NCBI RefSeq assembly: GCF_001639065.2
Contig: NZ_LQXO02000013.1
Span: 1-64,000, forward strand
Direction of reading: 5' to 3'
DNA from: Vibrio barjaei
GTDB lineage: Bacteria > Pseudomonadota > Gammaproteobacteria > Enterobacterales > Vibrionaceae
DNA: 64,000 nucleotides
Shown: positions 18,054 through 27,172 of the stretch, piece by piece
Position numbering within the stretch: position 1 is the first letter of the stretch
How the letters are laid out: the number at the start of each line of letters is the position of its first letter
Notes under the pieces: model-generated
What the model was told of the DNA's origin: nothing
The model's input: the letters and a program-made list of their open reading frames with translations, nothing else
Database searches by the model: none
Position numbers and translations under genes: made by a program

Positions 18054-19376
18054 TTAGTTGACCTTCTTTAGTCCAGCATTGATGTCTACGATATCTTGCT
18101 CGCTCAAAGTTCCTATCGCTTGTTTGAGCTGCACTTGCGATAAAATGTATTGGTAGCGTGCGTCAGACAGGTTTTTATTTGCTTGATAGACGTTCTGAGT
18201 GCTCTCTAGAACATCGACGATAGTGCGGGTGCCAACATTAAAGCCTTCTTGAGTGGCGGTAAGGGCTGATTCCGCGGAGATAACTGACTGTTTATAGGCT
18301 TGGATAGAACCGATGGAAGAACGAATATTATTATTAATGGCTCGAACATCTTTCTGTACTTCTCTGAACGTCGATTCCAAATCTTGGCTCGCAGAAACAA
18401 ATTGATATTCAGCCTGCTTGACTTCAGATGTGATGCGTCCACCAGAGTACACTGGTAAATCGATCGAAATTCCTAGGTTAAATAGGTTTTCATCGTCATC
18501 CATTTGTGCACCCGTCACTGGGTCATTAGGTTCGTTATAGTTTTTTGTATAGCTATAGTTCGATGTCAGTGAAATAGTCGGTAGATGGCCAGATTGAGCG
18601 AGAGAGATCTGTTCCTTGGCAACATCTTTTTGAATGCGATTTGCCAAAAGATCTAAGTTCTCATTTGTCGCCTGTGCGACGAGCTGATCAGCGTTTTTAC
18701 TTGGTAACGAAGTAGAGAATCGAGCAGTATCTAACACAGCCAAATTACTCGCTTGTTGTCCTGTAATGGCTCGCAACTCTTCATATTCGTTCTCGACATT
18801 GTTTTTGGCTTGGATTTCCTGAGCTAGAACACTGTCATATTGCGCTCGTGCATCTTGTACATCGGTGATTGGAGCAATACCAACATCAAAACGCTGTTCG
18901 GTTTGCATTAGTTGCTTTGCCACGGCCTGTTTCTCGGCTTGAATAAACCGCAGGTCATCTTCGGCACGCAATACATTAAAATACGCCTCGGCGACGTTAT
19001 AGATGACTTGTTGCTGTGTAGACGCATAGCGTGCATCGGCTTCACGGGCACTTTTCTCCGAGATAGTGAGGGCTATCCAGCTGCTGCGATCATAAATGGA
19101 TTGGGACAATCCTAAGCTCAGATCCGTGGTGCTTCCGTCGGTTGTGTGACGATCGCTATCTTGATACGCGTAGCCTGCTGTTAGGTCGATCTGAGGTAGT
19201 AGTGCACTTCGAGTAGAGTTAATAGCTTCAAAGGCAGAGTCTCTTTCTGCAGAAGCTTTAAGTAACTGAGGATCGTTTTGCTTAGCTAAGTCGTAGATTT
19301 CAGTCAAAGTATCCGCTTTTACCGAGCTAGCTATGGCTAATAAAATAAGCGGTGTAATTTTAAATGTGTTTTTCAT
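18054..19376 (-). CDS. tolC: TolC-family outer-membrane channel protein
   Basis: 440 residues with a signal peptide (…LLAIASSVKA-DTLTEIYDLA). Two repeated halves follow, typical of TolC: DPQLLKASAERDSAFEAINS, SLGLSQSIYDR, DLLANRIQKDVAKEQIS, NLGISIDLPVYSGGR and the late GTRTIVDVLESTQNVYQA. It forms the trimeric outer-membrane exit duct for RND pumps and type I secretion. Length is close to E. coli TolC (493 with longer tail). A vibrio usually has a main tolC elsewhere, so this may be an accessory duct for the RND system at 26060-31599 or the Aae system at 43503-46399 (inference). Confidence 0.88.
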   Translation of the reverse strand: MKNTFKITPLILLAIASSVKADTLTEIYDLAKQNDPQLLKASAERDSAFEAINSTRSALLPQIDLTAGYAYQDSDRHTTDGSTTDLSLGLSQSIYDRSSWIALTISEKSAREADARYASTQQQVIYNVAEAYFNVLRAEDDLRFIQAEKQAVAKQLMQTEQRFDVGIAPITDVQDARAQYDSVLAQEIQAKNNVENEYEELRAITGQQASNLAVLDTARFSTSLPSKNADQLVAQATNENLDLLANRIQKDVAKEQISLAQSGHLPTISLTSNYSYTKNYNEPNDPVTGAQMDDDENLFNLGISIDLPVYSGGRITSEVKQAEYQFVSASQDLESTFREVQKDVRAINNNIRSSIGSIQAYKQSVISAESALTATQEGFNVGTRTIVDVLESTQNVYQANKNLSDARYQYILSQVQLKQAIGTLSEQDIVDINAGLKKVN

Positions 19377-19418
19377 TCTAATGCCGTAAAGGTAGTTAAT
19401 ATTGTTGTAATGACAGTG

Positions 19419-20291
19419 TTAGGCTGCGTTAGCCATCGGTATGTGACCCATTAGGTTCTTTAGCTTTGCTAACGTGGCGACTTCAATTTGACGAATTCGC
19501 TCAGCGGATAGTTGGTGCTTGTCTGCTAACTCTGAGAGTGTGGCTTTTTCGTTGGTTAGCCATCGATGAAAAATAATATCTTTGCTGCGCTCATCTAACT
19601 TTTGTATTGCAATCTTTAGCTCAGAAGATAGGTGGTTACTCCAATTTTCTTCTTCATGATTGTCTGCGAAATCGTCGCGATGCTCGCGAAAATAATTGTC
19701 TTCAGTATATGGGCAGTGAAATTCTTCATCATAATTATGACTTTCTAACTGTTTATCTTTATTAGATAGTCGTCCATCCATTACAAATACATCCCTCACT
19801 CGTACTTTTAGATTCTTCGCAATATCTTTCGCTTGTTCTTCACTTACCCAGCCAGAATCATTTTTGTGCTTTCTCAAGTTAAAAAATAATTTTCTCTGTT
19901 CTTTCGTTGTTGCAACTTTTACCATGCTCCAATTCTTGATTATGTATTCGTTAATTTCTGACTTTATCCAGTGAATAGCGAAAGAAACCAATCGAATTCC
20001 TCGAGTAGGGTTGAACTTCTTTATTGCTTTTATTAGTCCAACATTGCCGGCTTGAATAATGTCTAAAGTAGACATACCGTAGCCAACGAAATTTTTGGCA
20101 ATGTAAGCAACATATCTTAAATGAGGCAGTATCAGCTCATTTAACGATTGTGAGCAATTTTCTGTAACTACTTTATTAGCTAGTGTTCTTTCTTTTTCTT
20201 CACTAAGTAATGGATACTTGCTAATAGAGCCTAAATAGTGCGAGAGACTATCTTTAGACTCTGCATTGGTGAAATATGATGAAGCTGACAT
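19419..20291 (-). CDS. RpoH-family sigma factor, copy A
   Basis: 290 residues. Region 2 is clear (LPHLRYVAYIAKNFVGYGMS, IIQAGNVGLIKAIKKFNP, RLVSFAIHWIKSEINEYI). The RpoH box EQRKLFFNLRK is present, which marks the heat-shock sigma family. Region 4 ends with the helix-turn-helix ELADKHQLSAERIRQIEVATLAKLK. Length matches E. coli RpoH (284). It differs strongly from housekeeping RpoH in the 160-220 linker (acidic/Tyr-rich NYDEEFHCPYTEDNYF). A second copy lies at 37396-38256. Inference: an accessory sigma factor for the surrounding envelope and acid stress genes. Confidence 0.85.
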   Translation of the reverse strand: MSASSYFTNAESKDSLSHYLGSISKYPLLSEEKERTLANKVVTENCSQSLNELILPHLRYVAYIAKNFVGYGMSTLDIIQAGNVGLIKAIKKFNPTRGIRLVSFAIHWIKSEINEYIIKNWSMVKVATTKEQRKLFFNLRKHKNDSGWVSEEQAKDIAKNLKVRVRDVFVMDGRLSNKDKQLESHNYDEEFHCPYTEDNYFREHRDDFADNHEEENWSNHLSSELKIAIQKLDERSKDIIFHRWLTNEKATLSELADKHQLSAERIRQIEVATLAKLKNLMGHIPMANAA

Positions 20292-20584
20292 TTCTTCTCC
20301 GATGTATTTGTTGAATTAGAATTTTCGAGAAGTTTATGTCATGAGTTACCACTTGTAATCATGGATAAATTAGACTCTGCTACATTTTATTTTTTACATA
20401 TAAAACAATGGATTACTATGTGTTTTTATTGGGATTTTATCGCCTCTTTATGAGGTTTTATCTAGCTGATTTATGATTTTTATGAGGTTTAAAAAGCTAT
20501 TATTTAACCTTTATTTTACGTTGATTTTTGTAGCGGAATTTTCAGTTAGAGTAGTTGTAAATCAACCAACAAGCTGGAATTAAC
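20292..20584. promoter_or_regulatory. Divergent promoter region of sigma copy A and glycine-zipper gene
   Basis: 293 AT-rich bases. On the plus strand there are TGGGATTTTATCGC (20430-20443), ATGAGGTTTTATC (about 20450-20462) and ATGAGGTTTAAAA. The first nearly repeats a string upstream of usp (16455-16468). CGGAG before the sigma ATG serves as its ribosome binding site. Confidence 0.4.
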
Positions 20585-20989
20585 ATGAAAAGTCTAAAGC
20601 TAACTCTCCTTATCGGTTTAATTATTTCTCCTCAAGTATTTGCCGATAATCTAATCATCGATACAAAAGGTATTGACCAAGAGAAATACAGTGCAGATAT
20701 GTATCAATGTCAACAATTAAGTGACCAAGTACAACAGCAAAATGTTGAAGGTACAGGACGCACTACGATTAAACATATGGGACGTGCTGCTGCCTTAGGT
20801 GCTGGTGCAGCCGCAATTGGTGGTGGTTCTGGTTCAGAAGGCGCAGGAATTGGCGCAGGAATTGGTTTAGTAACAGGTGTATTAGGCAGTTCTGCTGAAA
20901 AACAACAAGCTGAAGCGAATTACCAAAGTGAGAAAGATACCGTTATGCGCAATTGTATGAAAGAGCGTGGTTACACAATTCTTAACTAA
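20585..20989 (+). CDS. Exported glycine-zipper protein of unknown function
   Basis: 134 residues with a signal peptide (…LIGLIISPQVFA-DN). The mature protein has two flanking cysteines (Cys in DMYQCQQLSDQ and in MRNCMKERGY) around a glycine-zipper hairpin (GRAAALGAGAAAIGGGSG, GAGIGAGIGLVTGVLG). This arrangement occurs in small periplasmic or outer-membrane stress lipoprotein-like proteins, though no lipobox cysteine is present. Divergent from the sigma copy A gene, so it is a plausible target of that sigma. Function unknown. Confidence 0.72.
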   Translation: MKSLKLTLLIGLIISPQVFADNLIIDTKGIDQEKYSADMYQCQQLSDQVQQQNVEGTGRTTIKHMGRAAALGAGAAAIGGGSGSEGAGIGAGIGLVTGVLGSSAEKQQAEANYQSEKDTVMRNCMKERGYTILN

Positions 20990-21067
20990 TCTCAGTTTTC
21001 AATATATTTGTGAGTACTAAATAACATACATGATCACGATATATTAACCATTATAAGAGTAATCAGA

Positions 21068-22126
21068 ATGAAAAAGGCAGTATTGTCGACACTTCTTCTC
21101 GCCATTATTTCTTCACCGAGTTATGCGGATAGCACAATGCCAAATAATGAAGATATTTGGTTGCAATCGAGAGAGGATATTAAGCAGGCACGAAGAGAAG
21201 CGAGAAATGCAACACGAACTGGTGATGTTGTAGCAACTAAAGAGCTAACAGAACAGAAAAAGCTCGATAGGAAATGGCAACATGCGCTTCCATTTTACGC
21301 TCAGAATGCAATTGACCTGGGCTTTGATTTACCGTTGCCTTTTTCATTGTCGATTATTCCTACTTATACTGAGCAGAATATTGGCTTTAATAATCTAAAT
21401 GTTAATGTAGGCAATGTGTCATTAGGTGATGTGGTTGATTTAAACCAAATCGACTTTGGCAATCCTGATGTCAAAACTGCGACATTGCAACTAAGAGCAG
21501 CCGCTTGGTTATTTCCATTCATGCAAGTAGGTGCCCATGTAGGGCGTTTTGATGGTAATACGGGCCTTAATGTAACAATACCTGGCTCGGTGTTCCCTGG
21601 TACGTTATCTGACAAGTTAGCGAATTCTAAAGTGACGTGTAACCGCTTCAATGACTACTGTGGTGACAAGTTATCGAATGCATTGAACAACCTACCCTCT
21701 CTATCTTTTTCTCCAGAATTTAAGGGTTGGAACTATGGAATATCGACGAACTTTGTTGCTGGTTTTGGAGAATACTTTGGTGTGTTACCAATCAGTTATA
21801 CATGGTCTCAAACTGATGATGGTCGTACATCGAGTCAAACCATTGCTGTGAGCCCTCGTGTAGGACGGTCTTATCACATTGAAAACTGGGGTCTATTTAG
21901 TCCATACATTGGTGTTTCGTATATGAATAACACCGGTACAACAAGTGAAACAGATGCGTTAGATATCCAAGGCTTGAGTTACAGCATTGATCAGTACAAT
22001 ACGAATGATTGGTCAGGCATTGTTGGCTTTAACTGGAACTTAGCGAGAAGCTATGGTGTCTCCGCTGAGGCTAATATTGGTGAAGGTCGAAAAAGCGTAA
22101 TGGCTATGTTGACCTATCGATGGTAG
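21068..22126 (+). CDS. Outer-membrane beta-barrel protein of unknown function
   Basis: 352 residues, signal peptide ending SPSYA-DS, then a short charged helical region (about 35-70, ARREARNATRTGD) and a barrel of alternating aromatic strands ending in YRW. It contains two cysteines 10 apart (VTCNRFNDYCGD) that may form a loop disulfide. Strand and length pattern suggest a 12- to 14-strand barrel. Good ribosome binding site (AAGAG) and 78 bases after the glycine-zipper gene, so probably co-transcribed. No specific family recognised. Confidence 0.72.
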   Translation: MKKAVLSTLLLAIISSPSYADSTMPNNEDIWLQSREDIKQARREARNATRTGDVVATKELTEQKKLDRKWQHALPFYAQNAIDLGFDLPLPFSLSIIPTYTEQNIGFNNLNVNVGNVSLGDVVDLNQIDFGNPDVKTATLQLRAAAWLFPFMQVGAHVGRFDGNTGLNVTIPGSVFPGTLSDKLANSKVTCNRFNDYCGDKLSNALNNLPSLSFSPEFKGWNYGISTNFVAGFGEYFGVLPISYTWSQTDDGRTSSQTIAVSPRVGRSYHIENWGLFSPYIGVSYMNNTGTTSETDALDIQGLSYSIDQYNTNDWSGIVGFNWNLARSYGVSAEANIGEGRKSVMAMLTYRW

Positions 22127-22153
22127 TGATTGTTCCAAATCCTCCGTAAATAG

Positions 22154-22188
22154 AAGGGCAGTGTGGTATTAACCACGCTGCCCTTTTT
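22154..22188. terminator. Bidirectional terminator
   Basis: AAGGGCAGTGTGG pairs with CCACGCTGCCCTT (one G-T wobble, 6-base loop) followed by TTT. It separates the convergent barrel gene and regulator copy A. Confidence 0.8.
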
Positions 22189-22191
22189 GAC

Positions 22192-23781
22192 TTATACTGC
22201 GTCATTCTCGCTTAAGCTTGTTTCTACCTTTTTCTTGATATCGGAAAGGTCGCTATTGAAGAACAACACTTCAGATAGATTTAGAACTTGAATAGTTGAG
22301 GACTCTAGGACAGCGTGGTAATAGAACTCTTCAGCCGCGTCTCTATTGCCTGTTAGTTCTGAGGCTTTCGCATTTAAAATATAGAAAAACACAGTGCGCC
22401 GTTCATGAGGAATGGTTTGTAATATGGTCTTCGCTTGCAATGGTTCATCGTTGGTCAACGCCATCATAGCACTAGCTTCAAGAACTCTTGGCGTAGTTTG
22501 ATTGGCGCTAGCAAACTGTTCAAACTTCAGCAAAGTCTCTGTGTTTAACTGCTCTAGATATTGTGCCATGTTGTGTGGCGGATCAAGGTACATTCTGGAT
22601 ACGTTAAAAATATAGCCGGTAGCGACAACGTAAGGGTTGTCTGGCGAAAGTTTTTTGGCCTCTTCAATGAGCTCAATGGCTCTGGTATGAGTATAGTCAT
22701 GATAAGACGCGCCAATAGACGTCAAAGCTGACTCAATTGATGCAGCTTCGTTAGGAAGTTCATCGACCAAATCCGCGATTAGTGACTTTTCAATTTCGAT
22801 ATTAAATGAATCCAACAAATCGTCTAACGACTTTTTCAAAGACGGCTTCAGCATGTCTTCTGTAACTCGATATTTGCGATCAAGATGTTTATGGCCAGAT
22901 ATGCGATTCACGTATTCAATTTCAATGTAGTCTTGGTTATCGCGTTTGGATGCTGCAAATTTAAGTTCATTTGCCGCTACTTTAGATGCTGGACCGTCAT
23001 AGATGACACGATAATCCTTATAGGTTTTAAGCAGTTCCAAAAGCTTTTTGGTAAACCCTACTTTCAGATCATCGCGTAGGACTCCATCTTCAAGAATGAC
23101 GTGAATATAACGAGGTTCAAGAGATAGGTAACTTGGTGTGGCAATGGGCTCGATGACTTTTGCAGCGGCTCGATCATTTTGCTTTACGTGCAGATAGCTT
23201 GCACCCACACCTATGCCGATAACGAGTAATGCCGCGGTTGCAATCCAGCGCTTCCTAAAACCAGTTTTCTTTGTTGCAGTTTGCATGGCGGGGCGTTGAC
23301 GTACTGGCTCAGCCGCTGAGGCTTCGACTTCCGTGCTTGCTCCTGCTTCAGGGAGAACAATATCGGTTGTTTCAGGTGCCGACTCGTCTCGCAAAACATC
23401 AATTTTTTCAGAGACAGAATCAGTGGTTTCGATGACAGGTTGAGGTGTTTCTATGACTTTTTCAACAGTCGCATCGAGCTTATATCCACGTTTTGGAACC
23501 GTGACAATGTAGCCATATGGGTGGTTGCCGTGCTGTTTGAGTATCTTCCTTAGCTCAAAAATAGCTTGAGTGATAACTTGGTCTGTTAGGATTGACCCGT
23601 TCCACACTTCGTTAATAAGTTCGTCTCTTGAGAACACGGTGTCGGGATTTTCACATAAGAAGTGAAAAAGCTTGGATAGCCTGTTATCAATGACGATATC
23701 TTCTCCATGTAAAACGAATTTGTCTTCGTATGGATAAAACACCCAATCATCTATTTTAAATTGTACTTTTTGATTTTTCAT
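22192..23781 (-). CDS. CadC/ToxR-type membrane transcription regulator, copy A
   Basis: 529 residues. Residues 1-105 are an OmpR/PhoB-type winged helix (FSRDELINEVWNGSILTDQV, TQAIFELRKILKQHG, GYIVTVPKRGYKLDA). A Pro/Glu-rich cytoplasmic linker follows, then one membrane helix (about 179-198) and a 330-residue periplasmic domain. Its C-terminal half looks like helical TPR-type repeats (ALTNDEPLQAKTILQTIPHE, GNRDAAEEFYYHAVLESS). This is the architecture of CadC, which senses low pH and amino acids and activates a decarboxylase operon. The gene lies just downstream of aspD on the same strand. About 50-60% identical by eye to copy B at 35043-36608, and nearly identical in the DNA-binding domain. 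Confidence 0.86.
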   Translation of the reverse strand: MKNQKVQFKIDDWVFYPYEDKFVLHGEDIVIDNRLSKLFHFLCENPDTVFSRDELINEVWNGSILTDQVITQAIFELRKILKQHGNHPYGYIVTVPKRGYKLDATVEKVIETPQPVIETTDSVSEKIDVLRDESAPETTDIVLPEAGASTEVEASAAEPVRQRPAMQTATKKTGFRKRWIATAALLVIGIGVGASYLHVKQNDRAAAKVIEPIATPSYLSLEPRYIHVILEDGVLRDDLKVGFTKKLLELLKTYKDYRVIYDGPASKVAANELKFAASKRDNQDYIEIEYVNRISGHKHLDRKYRVTEDMLKPSLKKSLDDLLDSFNIEIEKSLIADLVDELPNEAASIESALTSIGASYHDYTHTRAIELIEEAKKLSPDNPYVVATGYIFNVSRMYLDPPHNMAQYLEQLNTETLLKFEQFASANQTTPRVLEASAMMALTNDEPLQAKTILQTIPHERRTVFFYILNAKASELTGNRDAAEEFYYHAVLESSTIQVLNLSEVLFFNSDLSDIKKKVETSLSENDAV

Positions 23782-23797
23782 AGACCATTCATAACTT

Positions 23798-23830
23798 ACT
23801 GTATCTAATAAAGAAGTATTGGATAGTATT
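23798..23830 (-). promoter_or_regulatory. Conserved upstream element of regulator copy A
   Basis: Read on the minus strand, a 33-base string (core TATCCAATACTTCTTTAT) ends 16 bases before the ATG. It matches the element at 34994-35026, before regulator copy B, at 30 of 33 positions and at the same distance. Flanking intergenic bases are not conserved, which suggests selection, for example an autoregulatory operator or untranslated leader element. Confidence 0.6.
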
Positions 23831-23849
23831 GGTGAAAATACAAAAAAAA

Positions 23850-23873
23850 CCTCGATACATTTTTGTAACGAGG
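23850..23873 (-). terminator. Terminator of aspD
   Basis: CCTCG...CGAGG hairpin with inner TACA/TGTA pairing; on the minus strand it is followed by a run of eight T. It separates aspD from regulator copy A. Confidence 0.75.
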
Positions 23874-23893
23874 CTTTCAGCGCTAAGAATTGA

Positions 23894-25492
23894 CTATCGA
23901 TTGTTCAAATAAGTTTGATAGTAGCTTTCTAAAACGGCATTGATTGCTGTTGAAATTGTCGCATAAGCCGACTGTGGCAAGTTAGCGAGAGAGACACGTA
24001 GTGACCATTCTGGAGCATCAAAACCACCACCAGGCATGACCACAATACTACTTTCTTCGGCTAGGCGAACTAGGAAGTCTAGCGGTTCATAGCCTTCTTG
24101 CATCCAGGCAAAGAAATCACTGCTGTACGCAGATGTTGCTAGGTCTTGGATATTAATCTCAACGTAATAGAAAGCGCCATTACTGTTGTCTTCAGCGATG
24201 GTTGGCTCAGTCAGCGATTTTTCCATGAGTGTGTGATAGCGAGCACGTACTATGCGTTTCGCGTTATCTTGGTACTCTTTACCACCTTCTAGAAGAGCAA
24301 GCAGAGAAAACAGTGCCATTTGGATTTGTTGTGGAGTAGACAGTCCAGCAGTGTGGTTTAGAGCAACTGCACGGCTATCAGCAACAAGTCGGTCGATGAA
24401 CTTGATATTTGCAGGATCAAGACTGATACCACTATAGCGTTGAGTCAGTTCTTGACGTGTAGATTCTGGTAGATCCTGAATCATCTTATCAAGATTGTTG
24501 TCTTCATTTAGGGCAATAACGCCCAAACGCCAACCAGTTGCACCGAAGTATTTCGAGTATGAGTACACCAGAATAGTATTTTTGGGTGCTAACATTGCCA
24601 ATGAGGTGAAGTTATCGGTGAACGTACCGTACACATCATCAGTCAGCACGATCAGCTCTGGGCGCTCATTGGCGATATCTGCAATTTTCTGCAGTGTTTC
24701 ATCGCTCAGTTTAACTGAAGCTGGGTTACTTGGGTTAACGAGGAAGAAGGCTTTGATTTTAGGGTCACGAAGCTTTTCTAGTTCGCTATCTGGGATTTGC
24801 CATTGTGTCTCTTCTGACGCCATTATCTCTACTTTGTTTAAGCTGTAGTCTTCAAGCTCTGGCATTTCTAGATAAGGTGTAAACACTGGTGCACCAATGG
24901 CAATGTTATCTCCTTTATTTAGAAGACGGTTGGTTTTCAATGTGTTGAAGATATATACCATCGCAGCAGTGCCGCCTTCGACAGCAAACAAATCAAAGTG
25001 AGAGTCTGGTAAACCAGCTTTGCTGCCCATCTCTTGTTCAATGTATTTACGAGAAATGAACTCGCAGTTTTTAAGCATGCGATCAGGTACAGGGTAGTTA
25101 TCGCCCAGAATGCCTTCTACCCATTCATAGATGAGCTCATCCGCATCAAGTTTGTGTTCAGTTGTTAAGAAGCTAAATGCATTTAGAAGAAAACGAACGC
25201 CTTCATTCTGTTCATGGTCTTCACAGAATGACAGAAAGCGCGTTGAGATATTGTCTTTTTCACTCATGCCGCCAAAACCAGGGTATTGAGAGTAGGTTGC
25301 TTTAGATTCTTGTAGAGCAAACATACCTAACTGGAAAAATGCGTCTCTTGGCACTGTCGCTACCCAGTTTGGGTTGCCTCGACCAGCATTTATCATAGCG
25401 TGATCTTTGTTTTCAGCAGCAAGCTTCATCAGTGTATCTTTTACTTCAAATGGGCTAAGCGTTTCTAGCTGTTTTTCGTCATTACGATTCAT
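23894..25492 (-). CDS. aspD: Aspartate 4-decarboxylase (PLP, fold type I)
   Basis: 532 residues, the length of AsdA/AspD enzymes. Hallmarks: MINAGRGNPNWV near the N-terminus, VEGGTAAMVYIF, FFLVNPSNPAS, LTDDVYGTF, and the PLP-lysine motif YSYSKYFGATGWRLG (Lys314). It converts L-aspartate to L-alanine and CO2, consuming a proton; family members also have weak transaminase activity. In lactic acid bacteria it works with the AspT antiporter to create proton motive force and resist acid. Here an AspT-type antiporter lies 14 kb away beside gadB. I prefer ATG at 25492 (GGAA spaced before it) to an in-frame TTG at 25504. Confidence 0.92.
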   Translation of the reverse strand: MNRNDEKQLETLSPFEVKDTLMKLAAENKDHAMINAGRGNPNWVATVPRDAFFQLGMFALQESKATYSQYPGFGGMSEKDNISTRFLSFCEDHEQNEGVRFLLNAFSFLTTEHKLDADELIYEWVEGILGDNYPVPDRMLKNCEFISRKYIEQEMGSKAGLPDSHFDLFAVEGGTAAMVYIFNTLKTNRLLNKGDNIAIGAPVFTPYLEMPELEDYSLNKVEIMASEETQWQIPDSELEKLRDPKIKAFFLVNPSNPASVKLSDETLQKIADIANERPELIVLTDDVYGTFTDNFTSLAMLAPKNTILVYSYSKYFGATGWRLGVIALNEDNNLDKMIQDLPESTRQELTQRYSGISLDPANIKFIDRLVADSRAVALNHTAGLSTPQQIQMALFSLLALLEGGKEYQDNAKRIVRARYHTLMEKSLTEPTIAEDNSNGAFYYVEINIQDLATSAYSSDFFAWMQEGYEPLDFLVRLAEESSIVVMPGGGFDAPEWSLRVSLANLPQSAYATISTAINAVLESYYQTYLNNR

Positions 25493-25552
25493 TTTCGATT
25501 CCAAATATTATTTTATAAGCGCAGTTATTACGCTAGGGATATATTAATTCTC

Positions 25553-25822
25553 TTACTTAGAACTTGTTTTATGATGAGTTCTAGAAGAAGTTTTGTGGCT
25601 GTGCTTTTTATCATGGTGATGTTTGTCATGATGACCATCTGAGTGGTGATTAACTAAATGTTTATGGCCTTCGTTTTTACCACCATGTTTTTGGTGAGGA
25701 TGAGTTTTAACTTTATCTTCAAATTCCAAGTGGTCTTTATTGTGTTTGTGCTCTACATCACCATAGATTCTTTTCATCTTCTCTGAGGTGGTGTGTTTTG
25801 TATGTTGCATTTTTTCTGACAT
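25553..25822 (-). CDS. Histidine-rich small cytoplasmic protein, copy A
   Basis: 89 residues, 21 of them His, also Lys-rich. It starts MSEKMQHTKHTTSEKMKRIYG, followed by DVEHKHNKDHLEF and a low-complexity His/Lys tail. AGGAG lies 8 bases before this ATG, so longer starts are unlikely. A paralog with the same N-terminal motif lies at 47995-48225. The His clusters could bind Ni, Zn or Cu, or buffer cytoplasmic pH near 6 during acid stress (both inference). Position just upstream of aspD, same strand, fits either idea. Confidence 0.75.
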   Translation of the reverse strand: MSEKMQHTKHTTSEKMKRIYGDVEHKHNKDHLEFEDKVKTHPHQKHGGKNEGHKHLVNHHSDGHHDKHHHDKKHSHKTSSRTHHKTSSK

Positions 25823-26059
25823 AGTCTTACTCCTAATTAAGTACCCGGATACTTTAATCTTTCCCCTTTGATAAAACATGAAATTACCATCATTGTTTTA
25901 TATTTTATTCGTTCTCTGTTTATTGTAAGGTGTTGATTTTTAATGTTTATATTTTGTTTATTGAACATTATGCATTGATTATCCAAGAGTTATTAAATTC
26001 TCTTTCTATCACGGTAGATTAAATGTGTTCTCAACGTTAAACATTATTAAGTGAAGGTT

Positions 26060-27157
26060 ATGTCTAAGAAAGCAATATCAATAGTCCTAGCTGTAGTAGT
26101 ATTAATACTGCTATTTGTTTTCGGATTTAATAGTTTTAAAAATCATATGATCGCTAAAAAAATTAGCGAGTATAAAGCACCTGCTGTTTCTGTAACTGCT
26201 ATTACATCTAAAAAAGATAGCTGGGAACAAAACATCCAAGCAGTAGGTCAAATTACATCTAAACAATCTACAGAAGTTACCAGTCAAATTTCCGGTCAGG
26301 TTAAAGCAATCAACTTTAATTCCGGTCAAACGGTAAATAAGGGTGATGTTATCGTTCAACTTGATGACTCATTACTACAAGCAAAATACCGTAGCCAACT
26401 TGCAAAGCAGAAATTGGCAAAGATCGAACTTCAACGTCAGGTGAAACTTCTTAAAACCAAAAGCACAGCAAAAAACTCGGTAGATAAAGCGCAAGCTCAA
26501 TATGACGCAGAGTCGGCAGACCTTGCTTACATTAAGTCGCAAATTGACTTTATGAGCATCAAAGCCCCGTTTGCTGGCAAATTAGGTATTCGCACCATCG
26601 ATCTTGGTGATTACATCAATCCAGGTGCACTTATTGTTGAGTTAGAAAGTATTAACGACAACTTCATCGATATCTCAGTTTCAGAAGACTTTCAGCCACA
26701 GCTTGCATTAGGACAAAAGGTGACTTTTACCAATGATGCCTATGGAGACAAAACATTCTCTGCGATTGTTTCTGCTATCCAGCCATCATCAGATGAGCAG
26801 TCACACAACATCAGTGTGCGTGCAGAAGTAGAAGGCGATGGAAACCAACTTGTGAGTGGCATGTACATCAACGCAAAAATAACGTTAGGCAGTGAAGTTG
26901 CGATTGTTCCCGTACCAAAAGTTGCTATCTCTTACTCTCTTTATGGCGACAGCGTCTTTGTCGTGAAAAATGAAAATGGTCAACAAGTTGTCGAGCAGAA
27001 GTTAGTCGAAATTGGCCCTCGCAAAGATGACTTAGTCGGTATTGTGTCAGGCTTAGAGCGAGGCGAAATCGTTGTGACTTCCAACCAACAACAACTTAAG
27101 AAAGGAACCGTGGTTAAGATCAATAACTCAACTCCGTTTCCTAAAACATTTAAGTAA
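26060..27157 (+). CDS. RND pump periplasmic adaptor (membrane fusion protein)
   Basis: 365 residues from ATG 26060 (GAAGG just upstream; an in-frame GTG at 26051 is possible). An N-terminal anchor helix (about 4-24) is followed by a lipoyl/biotinyl half (ITSKQSTEVTSQISGQV, GQTVNKGDVIVQLDD), a coiled-coil hairpin (about 95-145), the second lipoyl half (FMSIKAPFAGKLGIRTIDLG) and a beta-barrel plus MP domain (VPVPKVAISYSLYGDSVFVV). It resembles MexH/VexG-type adaptors. First gene of a three-gene efflux operon; 15 bases to the pump gene. It links the inner-membrane pump to an outer-membrane duct such as TolC. Confidence 0.9.
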   Translation: MSKKAISIVLAVVVLILLFVFGFNSFKNHMIAKKISEYKAPAVSVTAITSKKDSWEQNIQAVGQITSKQSTEVTSQISGQVKAINFNSGQTVNKGDVIVQLDDSLLQAKYRSQLAKQKLAKIELQRQVKLLKTKSTAKNSVDKAQAQYDAESADLAYIKSQIDFMSIKAPFAGKLGIRTIDLGDYINPGALIVELESINDNFIDISVSEDFQPQLALGQKVTFTNDAYGDKTFSAIVSAIQPSSDEQSHNISVRAEVEGDGNQLVSGMYINAKITLGSEVAIVPVPKVAISYSLYGDSVFVVKNENGQQVVEQKLVEIGPRKDDLVGIVSGLERGEIVVTSNQQQLKKGTVVKINNSTPFPKTFK

Positions 27158-27172
27158 TAAATAGGCAAAATT

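Noticed and set aside
22192..23781. ToxR itself
   Set aside because: Length (529) and large helical periplasmic domain fit CadC; vibrio ToxR is about 290 residues and is paired with toxS, which is absent.
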